Part shown: positions 17,106-26,814 of the stretch, piece by piece
Position numbering within the stretch: position 1 is the stretch's first letter
Layout of the letters: every line of letters begins with the position of its first letter
NCBI GenBank assembly: GCA_020073145.1
Contig: JAIQFS010000040.1
Span: 1-48,395, forward strand
Reading direction: 5' to 3'
DNA from: Terriglobia bacterium
Lineage (GTDB): Bacteria > Acidobacteriota > Terriglobia > Bryobacterales > Bryobacteraceae
DNA: 48,395 nucleotides
The notes under the pieces: generated by a model
Told to the model about the DNA's origin: nothing
What the model saw: only the letters and a program-made list of their open reading frames with translations
Databases searched by the model: none
Made by a program: the position numbers and the translations under genes

Positions 17106-19520
17106 TCAATGCGTCCGGTTTTCTTCGGCCGGCTGCACTTCCACCGGAGCCGTTGCCGGGAGCGGCAACGCCACGATCTCGCCATCCATCGCGATCTTCA
17201 GTACTTCATCCATGGAGTCCACGAAGTGCAGCTTCATGGTCTGCTTGATGGCGTCCGGAATGTCCGGGAGGTCCTTCTCGTTCTCCCGGGGCATGATTGC
17301 TTCCAATATGCCATGCCGGTGAGCCGCCATCAACTTTTCTTTCAGGCCGCCGATGCCCAGCACTTTGCCGCGGAGGGTGATTTCGCCGGTCATGGCCACG
17401 TCGCCCCGCACCGCAATGCGGGTGAGCGCGCTGGCGATGGTGGTGGCGAGGGTGATGCCGGCGGAGGGGCCGTCCTTGGGGATGGCGCCCTCGGGGATGT
17501 GGATGTGGACGTCGAGGTTGCGATAGAAATCGCGCGGCAGGCCAAACTGGTGCGCCCGGGAGCGAATGTAGCTCATGGCGGCCTGCGCCGATTCCTGCAT
17601 CACTTCGCCCAGCTTGCCGGTAATGGTGAGCTTGCCCTTACCTTCCATCAAGGTGCACTCGACGGAAAGGATCTGGCCGCCCACTTCGGTCCAAGCCAGG
17701 CCGACGGCCGCGCCGATTTCGTTCTTCTTTTCGGCTTCGAGGTCGCGGAACTTCCAGGGACCGAGCAACTCCGGCAGCTTGGCGCCGTTGATCAGGGCCT
17801 TGGGAAGCGGCTTCTTATCCTTGCCGCCCTCGTTGTTGACCACCTGGCGCGCCACCTTCCGGCACACGTTGCCGATTTCGCGCTCCAGGTTGCGAACGCC
17901 GGCTTCGCGGCTGTAATACTGGATCAGCCCGCCGATTCCATCCTCTGTGAATTCGATGTGATCCGGGCCCAGCCCGGTGGCTTCAGTCTGCTTGCGCACC
18001 AGAAACCGCTTGGCGATTTCCATCTTTTCCAGCTCGGTGTAACCCGAAAGCCGGATCACTTCCATGCGGTCCTGCAGAGCGGGCGGAATGGTGTGCAACA
18101 CGTTAGCGGTTGCGATGAAAAACACCTGGCTGAGATCGTATTCGACGTCCAGGTAGTGGTCCACGAACATGAAATTCTGCTCGGGGTCGAGCACTTCGAG
18201 CAGAGCGGCCGAGGGATCGCCGCGGAAATCCATGGACATCTTGTCGACTTCGTCCAGCATGAAGACCGGGTTGCGGGTCCCCGCCTTCTTCATCATCTGG
18301 ATGATCTGGCCCGGAAGCGCGCCGATGTAAGTACGGCGGTGGCCGCGGACTTCGGCTTCATCGCGGACGCCGCCGAGCGACATGCGGATGAACTTGCGTC
18401 CGGTGGCCTTGGCGATCGACATACCCAACGACGTCTTGCCCACGCCGGGAGGCCCCACGAAGCAGAGAATGGAGCCCTTGGGGTTCTTCACCAGGCGGCG
18501 CACGGCGAGAAACTCGAGGATGCGCTCCTTGATTTTCTCCAGGCCGTAGTGATCGGATTCGAGCACCTGTTCGGCGAACTTGAGATCGCGGATTTCCTTC
18601 GACTTTTTTTTCCACGGCACCGCCAGCAGCCAGTCGAGGTAATTGCGCGAAACGGTCGATTCGGCGGACATGGGCGGCATGTTCTCCAGCCGCTTGAGCT
18701 CTTGGGTGGCTTTGTCGAGCGCGTCCTTGGTCATGCCGGAGGTTTCGATGCGCTTCTTCAGCTCATCGATTTCGCTTTTTTCGCCACGGCCCAGTTCCTT
18801 CTGGATGGCCTTGATCTTCTCGTTGAGGTAATACTCTTTTTGCGCCTTCTCCATCTGGCGCTTCACGCGGCCCTGGATGGTGCGGTCGACATTGAGCTTC
18901 TCGATCTCGATGTCGAGCATCTCGGCCACGCGCGTGAGCCGGTCGATGGGATCGAAGATTTCGAGGAGTTCCTGCTTCTCCTCGATGGTGAGTTGCAGGT
19001 TGGCGCCGACCGTGTCCGACAGCTTGCCGGGATCGTCCACCCGGATGGCCGCGATCATGGTTTCGTAGTTCAGGTTCTGGCTGAGCTTGACATACTGCTC
19101 GAACAGACCAGTCACGCGGCTGATCAGCGAGTCGAGTTGGGGCCCGGCTTCTACCTTGAACGCCGCGGTGCGGACCATCGCGCGGAAGAACCCTTCGTCA
19201 TCGGAGACCGAAACCACCTTGGCCCGCTCTACGCCTTCCACCAGCACCTTGATGTTGCCGTCGGGCAGCTTGAGGCTCTGGACGATGTTGACGATGGTGC
19301 CGACATTGTAAATCTCGTCGGGCTTGGGCTCGTCAATCGACGCGTCGTGCTGGGTGGCGAGGAAGATCTTTTTGTCGCCAGCCATGGCCTCTTCCAGGGC
19401 CCGCACGCTCGATTCCCGCCCCACCACGAACGGCGTCATCATGTACGGAAAGATGACCACGTCCCGGATGGGCATCATCGGCAGACGTCTTGTATCGGAT
19501 TTTTCCTTTGAAGTAAGCAT
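17106..19520 (-). CDS. lon: ATP-dependent protease Lon (LonA)
   Basis: Lon unfolds and degrades misfolded and regulatory proteins in the cytosol as a hexamer. The start ATG 19520 has CGGAGA six bases upstream; an in-frame ATG at 19559 is less likely. The 804-residue protein has the N-terminal substrate-binding domain ([23 protein letters not shown]), a coiled-coil linker ([22 protein letters not shown]), the AAA+ module with Walker A GPPGVGKT, Walker [11 protein letters not shown] and sensor FIATAN, and the protease domain with the catalytic Ser in [10 protein letters not shown] and Lys in [14 protein letters not shown]. The C-terminal tail after [12 protein letters not shown] is a Pro/Ala-rich extension. 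It sits between clpX and engB. Confidence 0.97.
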   Translation of the reverse strand: MLTSKEKSDTRRLPMMPIRDVVIFPYMMTPFVVGRESSVRALEEAMAGDKKIFLATQHDASIDEPKPDEIYNVGTIVNIVQSLKLPDGNIKVLVEGVERAKVVSVSDDEGFFRAMVRTAAFKVEAGPQLDSLISRVTGLFEQYVKLSQNLNYETMIAAIRVDDPGKLSDTVGANLQLTIEEKQELLEIFDPIDRLTRVAEMLDIEIEKLNVDRTIQGRVKRQMEKAQKEYYLNEKIKAIQKELGRGEKSEIDELKKRIETSGMTKDALDKATQELKRLENMPPMSAESTVSRNYLDWLLAVPWKKKSKEIRDLKFAEQVLESDHYGLEKIKERILEFLAVRRLVKNPKGSILCFVGPPGVGKTSLGMSIAKATGRKFIRMSLGGVRDEAEVRGHRRTYIGALPGQIIQMMKKAGTRNPVFMLDEVDKMSMDFRGDPSAALLEVLDPEQNFMFVDHYLDVEYDLSQVFFIATANVLHTIPPALQDRMEVIRLSGYTELEKMEIAKRFLVRKQTEATGLGPDHIEFTEDGIGGLIQYYSREAGVRNLEREIGNVCRKVARQVVNNEGGKDKKPLPKALINGAKLPELLGPWKFRDLEAEKKNEIGAAVGLAWTEVGGQILSVECTLMEGKGKLTITGKLGEVMQESAQAAMSYIRSRAHQFGLPRDFYRNLDVHIHIPEGAIPKDGPSAGITLATTIASALTRIAVRGDVAMTGEITLRGKVLGIGGLKEKLMAAHRHGILEAIMPRENEKDLPDIPDAIKQTMKLHFVDSMDEVLKIAMDGEIVALPLPATAPVEVQPAEENRTH

Positions 19521-19599
19521 TATTCTCCGCACGGGGAATTCCGGCCCCTCGATTCCCACCTAGCATGCCGGATGCCGGGAATTCGCCGGCTCTGGCCTC

Positions 19600-20868
19600 T
19601 TAGCCAGCCTTTTCTAATAGTGTAAGACTGATCTTTTGCGAGAGCACCATCTCTTTGGTAACCTGAAACTCGCGAACCTTCTTATACGAAGGCAAATAAT
19701 ACATTAAATCGAGCATCAGGTCCTCGAGAATCATGCGCAAACCGCGCGCGCCCACTTTGCGTTCCATGGCCAAGTCGGCAATGGCTTCCAGGGCTTCGTC
19801 ACCGATTTTCAGGCGGACGTTTTCGAACTCAAACAGCTTCTGGTACTGCTTGACGATGGCGTTCTTCGGTTTGGTCAGGATCTGGATCAGGGCGCTCCGG
19901 TCCAAGTCCTCCAATACGGCATTCACCGGGAGCCGGCCGATGAACTCGGGGATAAAACCAAACTTGATCAGATCGAGCGGCTGCACCTGCGACAGCAGGT
20001 CGATGTCGCGCCGCCCGCTCATGCCAGCGACCTTGGTGCTCTTGTCTTCCTCCTGCAGGAAGCCCATGGACTTCTTGCCGGTGCGGCGTGCGATGACTTT
20101 TTCCAAGCCGACGAAAGCGCCGCCACAGATGAACAGGATGTTGGTGGTGTCGACCGGGGTGAATTCCTGGTGGGGATGCTTGCGCCCGCCCTGGGGCGGA
20201 ACATTCGCCACGGTGCCTTCCAGGATTTTCAACAGCGCCTGCTGCACGCCTTCACCCGAGACATCGCGGGTGATGGACGGGTTCTCGTCTTTGCGGCAGA
20301 TCTTATCGATTTCATCGATATAAATAATACCCTGCTGGCACTTCTGCACGTCGCCGTCGGCCGCCTGCAGCAGCTTCAGGATGATGTTCTCGACATCCTC
20401 GCCGACGTAGCCGGCTTCGGTCAGGGTGGTGGCGTCGACGATGGCGAAAGGCACGTCCAGGATCTTGGCCAGGGTCTGCGCCATTAAGGTCTTGCCGGTA
20501 CCGGTCGGGCCGATGAGCAGAATATTGGATTTCTGGAGCTCCACCTCGGCGTTGCGGGTGCGGTTCATATGAATCCGCTTGCAGTGGTTATAAACCGCGA
20601 CCGCCAACTTCTTCTTGGTGGCTTCCTGCCCAATCACATACTGATCGAGGAATTCCTTGACTTCGAGTGGCTTGGGAATTTTGTTGGGGGCACCCGAGGG
20701 AGGCTCGGCTTTATCGTCTTCCAAAATCGAGTTGCACACGGCGATACATTCATCGCAAATGTAGGCGCGAGGATAGTCGCTCGGGGAGGAGATCAGCTTG
20801 CCGACTACATCCTGGCTCTTGTGGCAAAACGAACACCGTAACGCGTCATCAGATCCGGTACGCTTCAC
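19600..20868 (-). CDS. clpX: ClpX, AAA+ unfoldase of the ClpXP protease
   Basis: ClpX recognises, unfolds and threads substrates into the ClpP peptidase. The start GTG 20868 has a GAGGAG Shine-Dalgarno sequence and gives 422 residues beginning just before the zinc finger (Cys12, Cys15, Cys38, Cys41). An upstream in-frame ATG at 20985 would add an unrelated basic stretch. Walker A is GPTGTGKT (120-127), Walker [11 protein letters not shown], pore loop GYVGEDVE, and the sensor 2 Arg is in [13 protein letters not shown]. The usual IGF-type loop that docks on ClpP reads [13 protein letters not shown] nearby. In many bacteria the order is tig-clpP-clpX-lon; here the 162 nt between tig and clpX contain no clpP. 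Confidence 0.97.
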   Translation of the reverse strand: MKRTGSDDALRCSFCHKSQDVVGKLISSPSDYPRAYICDECIAVCNSILEDDKAEPPSGAPNKIPKPLEVKEFLDQYVIGQEATKKKLAVAVYNHCKRIHMNRTRNAEVELQKSNILLIGPTGTGKTLMAQTLAKILDVPFAIVDATTLTEAGYVGEDVENIILKLLQAADGDVQKCQQGIIYIDEIDKICRKDENPSITRDVSGEGVQQALLKILEGTVANVPPQGGRKHPHQEFTPVDTTNILFICGGAFVGLEKVIARRTGKKSMGFLQEEDKSTKVAGMSGRRDIDLLSQVQPLDLIKFGFIPEFIGRLPVNAVLEDLDRSALIQILTKPKNAIVKQYQKLFEFENVRLKIGDEALEAIADLAMERKVGARGLRMILEDLMLDLMYYLPSYKKVREFQVTKEMVLSQKISLTLLEKAG

Positions 20869-21030
20869 GCGCTCTTCTCCTCGTCCGGCATGGCCGGGAG
20901 ACACCCCAGGTCCCTCCGACCTCCCGGACGGGGACCTGCCGTCGATTCCAGTTCCATTATCACCTGAACTCCGGTTCCATAGCAATGTATGCCATCGGTG
21001 GACGGGCTATTGGTACTGCTGAGACTGGAC

Positions 21031-22293
21031 TTAGGCCGTTTTTCGTGCATGTTCGAACAAAAAAGTTAACGTCTTCTCGGTCTGGATATGAGAGGCGATT
21101 CGCCCGAGGGTGCCGTCCTTTTCAAATTTCATTTGGAGGGCCGCCACCGGTTCCCGCTGCTGGCGGGCGAGGCGCTCGACTTCCCGGTCGACCTCCTCGC
21201 GGGTGACCGCGACGGCTTCGCGCTCGGCGATCTTGGAAAGCAACATCGACGCCTTGACCTCGCGGACGGCCTTGTCGCGCTGCGATTCCTTCACTTTTTC
21301 CCAATCGAGGTTGAGGGAACGCGGGTCGACGCCTTCAGAGGTCATGGCTCGAAGAGTCTGCTCCACGCGGGTGCGGATCTGGCGGTCGACATAGGTTCCC
21401 GGAACCGGAAACTCGTGCTGGTCCACCAACTGGTCCACAATCTTGTTCTTGGCCTCCTGCTGGGAATCCTGCTGGCGCTGGCTCAGCAGGGCCTTGCGCA
21501 CGGCTTCCTTCAGCTCGTCGACGGTGCGGTAATCGCCCAAGTCCTGGGCGAATTCGTCGTTCAGCTCGGGCAGCTCTTTTTTGCGGACGCCCTTGACGGC
21601 AGCGCGGAAGCGGATGGTCTTGCCGGCCAGGCGCGCGGCCCCGTAGTCGGCCGGATACGGAACGTCAAATTCCTTTTCGTCACCGGGAGAAAGCCCGCGG
21701 AGATTCTCGCTAAAGGCCTCGAAGGTGTCGGCTCCGCCGATTTCGAGCACCATTTCATCCTGCTTCACCGGGTCGCCTTCCACGCCGGCCAGGCTCTCCA
21801 GCGCCACCACGGCGAAATCGCCGTTTTCGAGCGGCCGCGGATCAATGTTGGCGTAGGTCGCCTTCTGCTCACGGATTTCGTCGATGCGCTTCTGGATATC
21901 TTCGTCGCTCACGACGGGATCCAGATACGGCACCTCGATGCCCTTGTACTCGTTCAACTCGAATTCCGGGATGACGTCGAATTCGGCGGTGAAGCGCAGC
22001 GGTTCGCCCTCGTGGAAGTGGACGTCCTTGATGTCGGGCGTGCCCACAACATTCAAGCTATCGGCCTCGAACTGTTTCTGCAGGAACTGCGGGATGAGGC
22101 TTTCGAGGACCTTCTGCCGGATATCGCCCGCGAACTGCTTGCGGATCAAATTGGCGGGCGCCTTGCCGGGACGGAAGCCGGGCAAGCGCGCGCGCTTCTG
22201 AACGTCGGCGATGACGCGACCCGTCTCGCTCTCCACGGCATCGGCGGGGATGGCAACTTCCAGCGAGTGCCGGCAACCTTCAATTACAGCCAA
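21031..22293 (-). CDS. tig: trigger factor, ribosome-associated chaperone
   Basis: Trigger factor binds at the ribosome exit and shields nascent chains. The 420-residue protein has the ribosome-binding domain with the signature GFRPGKAP (in ARLPGFRPGKAPANLIRK), a PPIase (FKBP-like) domain (about 150-245, NGDFAVVALES to LAGKTIRFRAAV), and the C-terminal helical arms (to about 410, EKTLTFLFEHAR). The start is TTG 22293, with GAGGT nine bases upstream. It begins the tig-clpX-lon-engB-rho run on the minus strand, and its promoter must lie between 22293 and the divergent small gene at 22349. Confidence 0.95.
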   Translation of the reverse strand: MAVIEGCRHSLEVAIPADAVESETGRVIADVQKRARLPGFRPGKAPANLIRKQFAGDIRQKVLESLIPQFLQKQFEADSLNVVGTPDIKDVHFHEGEPLRFTAEFDVIPEFELNEYKGIEVPYLDPVVSDEDIQKRIDEIREQKATYANIDPRPLENGDFAVVALESLAGVEGDPVKQDEMVLEIGGADTFEAFSENLRGLSPGDEKEFDVPYPADYGAARLAGKTIRFRAAVKGVRKKELPELNDEFAQDLGDYRTVDELKEAVRKALLSQRQQDSQQEAKNKIVDQLVDQHEFPVPGTYVDRQIRTRVEQTLRAMTSEGVDPRSLNLDWEKVKESQRDKAVREVKASMLLSKIAEREAVAVTREEVDREVERLARQQREPVAALQMKFEKDGTLGRIASHIQTEKTLTFLFEHARKTA

Positions 22294-22348
22294 GTGGATT
22301 GTACCTCGGGAAAGAAGTGATGGTGTAAACCATAGGATACCACGTACA

Positions 22349-22438
22349 ATGGACCCAAACAGCGTGTTGACGGCGGTCGCGGTTCTCGCAGTGCTGGCGC
22401 TGCTGGGTCTCTGGGCGGCCGTAGCGCGGCGGCGCTAG
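22349..22438 (+). CDS. possible 29-residue single-span membrane peptide
   Basis: ATG 22349 opens a frame of 29 codons reading MDPNSVLTAVAVLAVLALLG, then LWAAVARRR and TAG. It looks like one membrane helix with an Arg anchor, N-out/C-in by the positive-inside rule. It ends 4 nt before the site-2 protease ATG, in the position of a coupled upstream gene. There is no clear Shine-Dalgarno sequence. It could instead be a leader peptide or chance coding in high-GC DNA. Confidence 0.4.
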   Translation: MDPNSVLTAVAVLAVLALLGLWAAVARRR

Positions 22439-22442
22439 TCCA

Positions 22443-23060
22443 ATGTCTCTCCATTTTCAAACAGCCCTATTGAACGTGCTGCTGTTGTGGATCCTCACGG
22501 CGCCGCATGAATTCGCGCACGCCTGGTTGGCCACCCGGTTGGGCGACGACACACCCCGGCGGGAGGGCCGGGTCACGTTGAATCCGCTGTCGCATGTGGA
22601 CTGGCTGGGCACTGCGATTCTCCCGTTCCTCACGTCTCTGCTCGGTGGCGGATTCCTGGGGTGGGGCAAGCCCGTCAACACCAACCCTTCCAAGCTGAAA
22701 GGGGGGTTGAACGGGCTGGCCGCGGTGGCCTTGGCGGGACCGGTCAGTAATGTGATTCTGGCGGTCATTCTGGCGATGGCGGCGGTTCTGACGGTTCACG
22801 CCAGCCCTGCCTTCGCTCAATTCGCCGCCCAGGGCGTGCGCCTCAGCCTCTACCTGGCGCTCTTCAACCTGCTCCCTGTGCCGCCGCTGGATGGCTCCAA
22901 ACTGCTGCTGGCGGCGCACATTCCGATGAAGATCTACGTCGAGATCGCCCGCGTTGGATTCATGCTGCTGATCGTGGCCGTCTCGATGTCCGATCTCGGC
23001 CGCTGGCTGAGCGAGTGGAGCTACACGGGAGCGGAAGCCATTTTCGCCGTGTTGCGGTAG
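22443..23060 (+). CDS. site-2 protease family (M50) intramembrane metalloprotease
   Basis: A 205-residue polytopic membrane protein of the short S2P class. The zinc motif HEFAH (in LTAPHEFAHAWLA) lies in the first hydrophobic helix and is followed by LGDDTPRREGRVTLNPLSHVDWLG, the conserved NPLxHxD element. The third ligand lies in FNLLPVPPLDG near residue 150. There is no PDZ domain, unlike RseP. Such proteins cleave transmembrane helices of anti-sigma factors or other membrane proteins; the substrate here is unknown. It follows a tiny hydrophobic ORF by 4 nt and converges on the DUF4160-type ORF with a 2-nt gap. Confidence 0.93.
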   Translation: MSLHFQTALLNVLLLWILTAPHEFAHAWLATRLGDDTPRREGRVTLNPLSHVDWLGTAILPFLTSLLGGGFLGWGKPVNTNPSKLKGGLNGLAAVALAGPVSNVILAVILAMAAVLTVHASPAFAQFAAQGVRLSLYLALFNLLPVPPLDGSKLLLAAHIPMKIYVEIARVGFMLLIVAVSMSDLGRWLSEWSYTGAEAIFAVLR

Positions 23061-23062
23061 GA

Positions 23063-23362
23063 TCAGCGATCCGCCCGCGGGGCCTCGCGGGCCGCAAGCC
23101 AGCGCTGGAGCGATTCCTGAGACTCCCCGGACCTCCGCCCAGCCAGCAGGCTGCGTAGGCTGATGTCTTCGTCGAGGTCGGGCCAATGGATTCCAGAGCC
23201 CGCGCCAATCAAACGCCAATGGGAGCTGCTGCTGAGGCGTACCGGGCTGAGCCAGAACTTGGCTGCTGAATCCTCCCGTTCCCCGTGAACGTGTGGGGGC
23301 TCGTCCCGATCTGCCGAATAAAAGAAGAACCGGTATGGTCCGGACCGAAGAACAGTCGGCAA
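23063..23362 (-). pseudogene. chimera of a DUF4160 N-terminus and a DUF2442 C-terminus
   Basis: The 99-residue frame starts with PTVLRSGPYRFFFYSADRD, then EPPHVHGERE, AAKFWLSPVRL. This is the start of DUF4160. After SSSSHWRL it switches to GAGSGIHWPDLDEDIS, LRSLLAGRRSGESQ and LQRWLAAR, which is the end of DUF2442. Those two families are usually separate neighbouring genes in a toxin/antitoxin-like pair. The simplest reading is an internal deletion that fused the first half of one gene to the last half of the next. The first codon is TTG (23362), with no ribosome-binding site obvious. Whether the fusion is still made is unclear; its frame is intact from end to end. Confidence 0.65.
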
Positions 23363-23583
23363 ACGCCATCAGTTTACATAGTCGGCGGTCTGCGCCGGAA
23401 CGCCCCGCCGGCGTCTCATGCAGTGGCGGCCCACGTGGAGCTACGCGGAGAGCAATCGGCGTGCGCCCACTTTTGGGAACCCGCTTTCCGGCCCCTGTGG
23501 TGACGGAAACGGCCGCGCCGCGTCCAAAGTCTAATGGGGTTCGCCCCGCCAGCTTCATGCTACATTCCTCAAGAGGAGGTCCG

Positions 23584-26283
23584 ATGCGTCGCTTCCGGTT
23601 CGCTTTCCTGCTTCTCTCCTTACCGGCCTGGGCTCAGAACATTGACATTCCCTTTCAAAAGTTCGTTCTGCCGAACGGCCTAACGCTGATCGTCCATGAG
23701 GACCACAAAGCGCCCATCGTCGCGGTGAATGTGTGGTACCACGTCGGGTCGAAGAACGAGCGCCCCGGCAAGACCGGCTTCGCGCACCTATTCGAGCACC
23801 TGATGTTCGGCGGCAGCGAACACTTCAAAGGGCGCTACATCGATGCCATGGAGCGGATCGGCGCCACCAACCTGAACGGCACCACCAGCGAAGACCGCAC
23901 CAACTACTTCGAAACCGTGCCGGTGTCGGCACTCGACTACACGCTGTGGATGGAATCGGACCGGATGGGCTACATGGTGGGGGCGATCGATCAGCAGACC
24001 CTCGATCTGCAGCGCGGCGTGGTGCAGAACGAAAAACGGCAGGGCGAGAACGAACCCTACGGACTAGCCGATGAAGTGGAACAGCAGGACACCTACCCGG
24101 CCGGGCATCCGTATTCCTGGAGCACCATCGGCTCCATGGACGATTTGAACGCCGCCTCCCTGACGGACGTGAAGACCTGGTTCCAGACCTATTACGGCCC
24201 GGCCAACGCGGTGCTGTCGGTGGCCGGCGACGTGGATGCGCAGACCGTGCGGCAGAAGGTGGAAAAGTACTTTGGAGAGATCCCTCCGGGACCGCCCGTG
24301 ATCCACCAGCGGGCCTGGGTCGCCAAGATGTCCGGATCGCACCGCGCGGTGATGCAGGACCGGGTGCCGCAGGCGCGCGTGGATATGATCTGGAACATCC
24401 CGGAATACGGCAGCGAAGACGCGGATAACCTGGACCTGGTCAGCGACCTGCTGGCGGTGGGCAAGACCTCGCGGCTCTACAAGCGGCTGGTGTACGACGA
24501 CCAGATCGCCACGAACGTGGCGGCCTATTTGAATCCGCGGGAAATCGGCGGCCAGTTTGAGATCAGCGCCATGGTGCGCCCGGGCGTCGACGTGGCGTTG
24601 GTGGAAAAGGCCATCGACGAGGAGATGGCGCGCTTTCTGGCGCAGGGGCCGACGGAACAGGAAGTCAACCGCGTGCGCACCCAATACCTGGCCAACTTCG
24701 TGCGCGGGATCGACCAGATCGGGGGGTTCGGCGGCACATCCGATGTGCTGGCCCAGAGCCAGACGTACCTGGGCGATCCGGCCGCTTATAAAATCAAGCT
24801 GGACCGCGTCCGGGCCTTGACACCGGCGAAGATGCAGGAAGCTTCCAAGCGGTGGCTTTCCGATGGCGTGTACACGCTGGACATTCTGCCGTTCGGAGAT
24901 CCGAAGGAAACCTCGGAGCGCACGGACCGGTCGAAACCGCCGGAGATCGGCCGGCCCCCGGAGCCGCGCCTGCCCCAACTGCAGCGCCTGACCCTTGCCA
25001 ACGGTCTGAAGGTGGTGCTGGCCGAGCGGCACGAGATTCCGCTGGTCAATCTGAGCCTGTTGGTGGATTCGGGGTTCGCCGCCGATCAGTTCGCATCGCC
25101 GGGGACGGCGCGTCTCACGCAGGGGATGCTGGACGGAGGCACCAAAACCCGCGCTTCGCTCGAAATCAGCGAGCAGCTGGCCCAGTTGGGCGCGCGCCTG
25201 ACCACGGCGGCATCGATCGATACCATCATGGTGCGGCTCTCTTCGCTCAAGACCACGCTGGATGCGGCGTTGAGCGTGTACGCCGACGTGGTGATGAACC
25301 CAATTTTTCCGGAGAGCGATTTCCGCCGGCAGCAACGGCTGCAGCTCAGCTCGATCGAGCGAGAAAAGGCTACCCCTGTGCAGATGGGGTTGCGCGTGCT
25401 TCCCGGCCTGATCTACGGCAAGGGCCACGCCTATGCCGAGCCGTTCACCGGCACAGGGACCCCGGACAGCGTCTCCAAGCTGACGCGCGACGACCTGCTG
25501 AAATTCCACGCGACGTGGTTCAAACCCAACCACTCGACGCTGGTTGTGGTGGGAGACACCACCCTGGCCGAACTGCGGCCGGAGCTGGAAAAAGCGTTTG
25601 CGGCGTGGAAGCCGGGGGACACCCCCAAGAAGAGCATCCCGAAAGTCGCGCCGCCCGCCAAGCCCGTGGTCTACCTGGTAGACCGGCCCGGTTCGCAGCA
25701 ATCGCTGATCCTGGCGGGCAATGCCGCGCCGCCCACCAACAACCCGGACGAGATTCCGATCGTGGCGATGAACGATATCCTGGGCGCCGACTTCGGGGCC
25801 CGGATCAACATGAATCTGCGCGAAGACAAGCACTGGTCGTATGGAGCGCAGACCCTGCTGATCGGCGCGGTCGGGCAGCGCCCGTTCCTGGTGTACGCGC
25901 CCGTCCAGACCGATAAAACCAAGGAATCGCTCGAAGAACTGTCCAAAGAACTGCGCGGCATTCGCGGCGATCGGCCCGCCACCGCGGCCGAACTGACGCG
26001 CATCAAAAACAGCGAGACTCTGCGGTTGCCGGGTTCGCGCGAGACCATCGGACAGGTGGCCGGATCCATCGAGGAACTGGTGGAGTACGGGCTGCCGGAC
26101 AACTACTACGACACCTACGCCTCGAAAATCCGGGAGGTGAGCCTGGCGGAAGTGGCTAAGGCCGCCAGCGAAGTGGTCGAGCCCGATCACATGGTGTGGG
26201 TGGTGGTGGGCGACCGGGCCAAGATCGAGGAGGGCGTGCGCGCGCTCGGTCTGGGCGAGGTGAAGGTGCTCAACCCCGAATAG
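23584..26283 (+). CDS. M16 family zinc peptidase, two-unit secreted form
   Basis: The 899-residue protein starts at ATG 23584 with a near-perfect AGGAGGT seven bases upstream, and has a signal peptide (MRRFRFAFLLLSLPAWAQ). The first M16 unit has the inverted zinc motif HLFEH (His68, Glu71, His72) and the downstream Glu in VVQNEKRQ, so it can be catalytic. The second unit (from about residue 470, LTLANGLKVVLAERHEIPLVNLSLLVDSG) has ARLTQGMLDGG at the equivalent position, without the HxxEH residues, so it serves as the inactive half of the clam-shell. Pitrilysin/PqqL-like proteins of this layout degrade peptides in the envelope. Substrate and essentiality are unknown. Confidence 0.94.
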   Translation: MRRFRFAFLLLSLPAWAQNIDIPFQKFVLPNGLTLIVHEDHKAPIVAVNVWYHVGSKNERPGKTGFAHLFEHLMFGGSEHFKGRYIDAMERIGATNLNGTTSEDRTNYFETVPVSALDYTLWMESDRMGYMVGAIDQQTLDLQRGVVQNEKRQGENEPYGLADEVEQQDTYPAGHPYSWSTIGSMDDLNAASLTDVKTWFQTYYGPANAVLSVAGDVDAQTVRQKVEKYFGEIPPGPPVIHQRAWVAKMSGSHRAVMQDRVPQARVDMIWNIPEYGSEDADNLDLVSDLLAVGKTSRLYKRLVYDDQIATNVAAYLNPREIGGQFEISAMVRPGVDVALVEKAIDEEMARFLAQGPTEQEVNRVRTQYLANFVRGIDQIGGFGGTSDVLAQSQTYLGDPAAYKIKLDRVRALTPAKMQEASKRWLSDGVYTLDILPFGDPKETSERTDRSKPPEIGRPPEPRLPQLQRLTLANGLKVVLAERHEIPLVNLSLLVDSGFAADQFASPGTARLTQGMLDGGTKTRASLEISEQLAQLGARLTTAASIDTIMVRLSSLKTTLDAALSVYADVVMNPIFPESDFRRQQRLQLSSIEREKATPVQMGLRVLPGLIYGKGHAYAEPFTGTGTPDSVSKLTRDDLLKFHATWFKPNHSTLVVVGDTTLAELRPELEKAFAAWKPGDTPKKSIPKVAPPAKPVVYLVDRPGSQQSLILAGNAAPPTNNPDEIPIVAMNDILGADFGARINMNLREDKHWSYGAQTLLIGAVGQRPFLVYAPVQTDKTKESLEELSKELRGIRGDRPATAAELTRIKNSETLRLPGSRETIGQVAGSIEELVEYGLPDNYYDTYASKIREVSLAEVAKAASEVVEPDHMVWVVVGDRAKIEEGVRALGLGEVKVLNPE

Positions 26284-26366
26284 GTTCCGGGCTCGCTTCG
26301 CGGGGATCCGGAAGGGCCGGGACCTAACAAAAGAGAAGGTGGACGCGGGCCCCACCGCCCCGCAGA

Positions 26367-26747
26367 ATGGGACTGGTGCATCCCGCCAGCGTTGTCGGCT
26401 CTCGCAAACCGTTGTGGGAACGGATCCTCCCGGAGAAGCTGCTCTCCCGGGAATTTCCCGCACCGTCGCTCGGGATGTTTGTCGTGTTGCAGACCCTGGA
26501 CGTGCTGACGACGCTGATCGGGTTGCGGGTGGGCGCGCAAGAGGCGAGCCTCTTCGTCGGCCGGCTGATGAGCATCGGCCCAGTGGCGGGCCTGCTGATT
26601 TCCAAAATACTGGGAGTGGCGCTGGTGGCCTTGGCACTCAAATTCAAGCGCACGCGCGTGATTGTGTTTCTCAACTACTGGTTTGCCGGCGTCGTGAGCT
26701 GGAATCTGGCGACCATCGTGTGGGTCGGCTGGCACGCCAGCCCATAG
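26367..26747 (+). CDS. small membrane protein, DUF5658-like
   Basis: This 126-residue ORF has a short cytosolic N-terminus (about 30 residues) and three hydrophobic segments: FVVLQTLDVLTTLIGLRVGA, IGPVAGLLISKILGVALVALAL and VIVFLNYWFAGVVSWNLATIVW. The LDxLTTxxGLxxGAxEAS pattern and a Lys between spans 2 and 3 resemble the DUF5658 family of small membrane proteins with no known function. It follows the M16 gene by 83 nt on the same strand. Start ATG 26367 has no strong ribosome-binding site. The family assignment is tentative; that it is a membrane protein is clear. Confidence 0.55.
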   Translation: MGLVHPASVVGSRKPLWERILPEKLLSREFPAPSLGMFVVLQTLDVLTTLIGLRVGAQEASLFVGRLMSIGPVAGLLISKILGVALVALALKFKRTRVIVFLNYWFAGVVSWNLATIVWVGWHASP

Positions 26748-26814
26748 GCGGCGCTCCCTCCTCGAAAGAAAGTATCGACGATCCCCGCGCCTTGACCGAT
26801 GTGGGTTACAGCCT

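Noticed and set aside
17109-19511. An 800-codon plus-strand frame opposite lon
   Set aside because: Codon mirroring in high-GC DNA produces long antisense frames. Lon is unmistakable on the other strand. The same applies to long frames opposite rho, tig, the ABC gene and the M16 gene.
20869-21030. A degenerate clpP between tig and clpX
   Set aside because: The only frame here ([15 protein letters not shown] and on) shows no ClpP N-terminus, Ser-His-Asp motif or homology, and 162 nt is too short for the gene.
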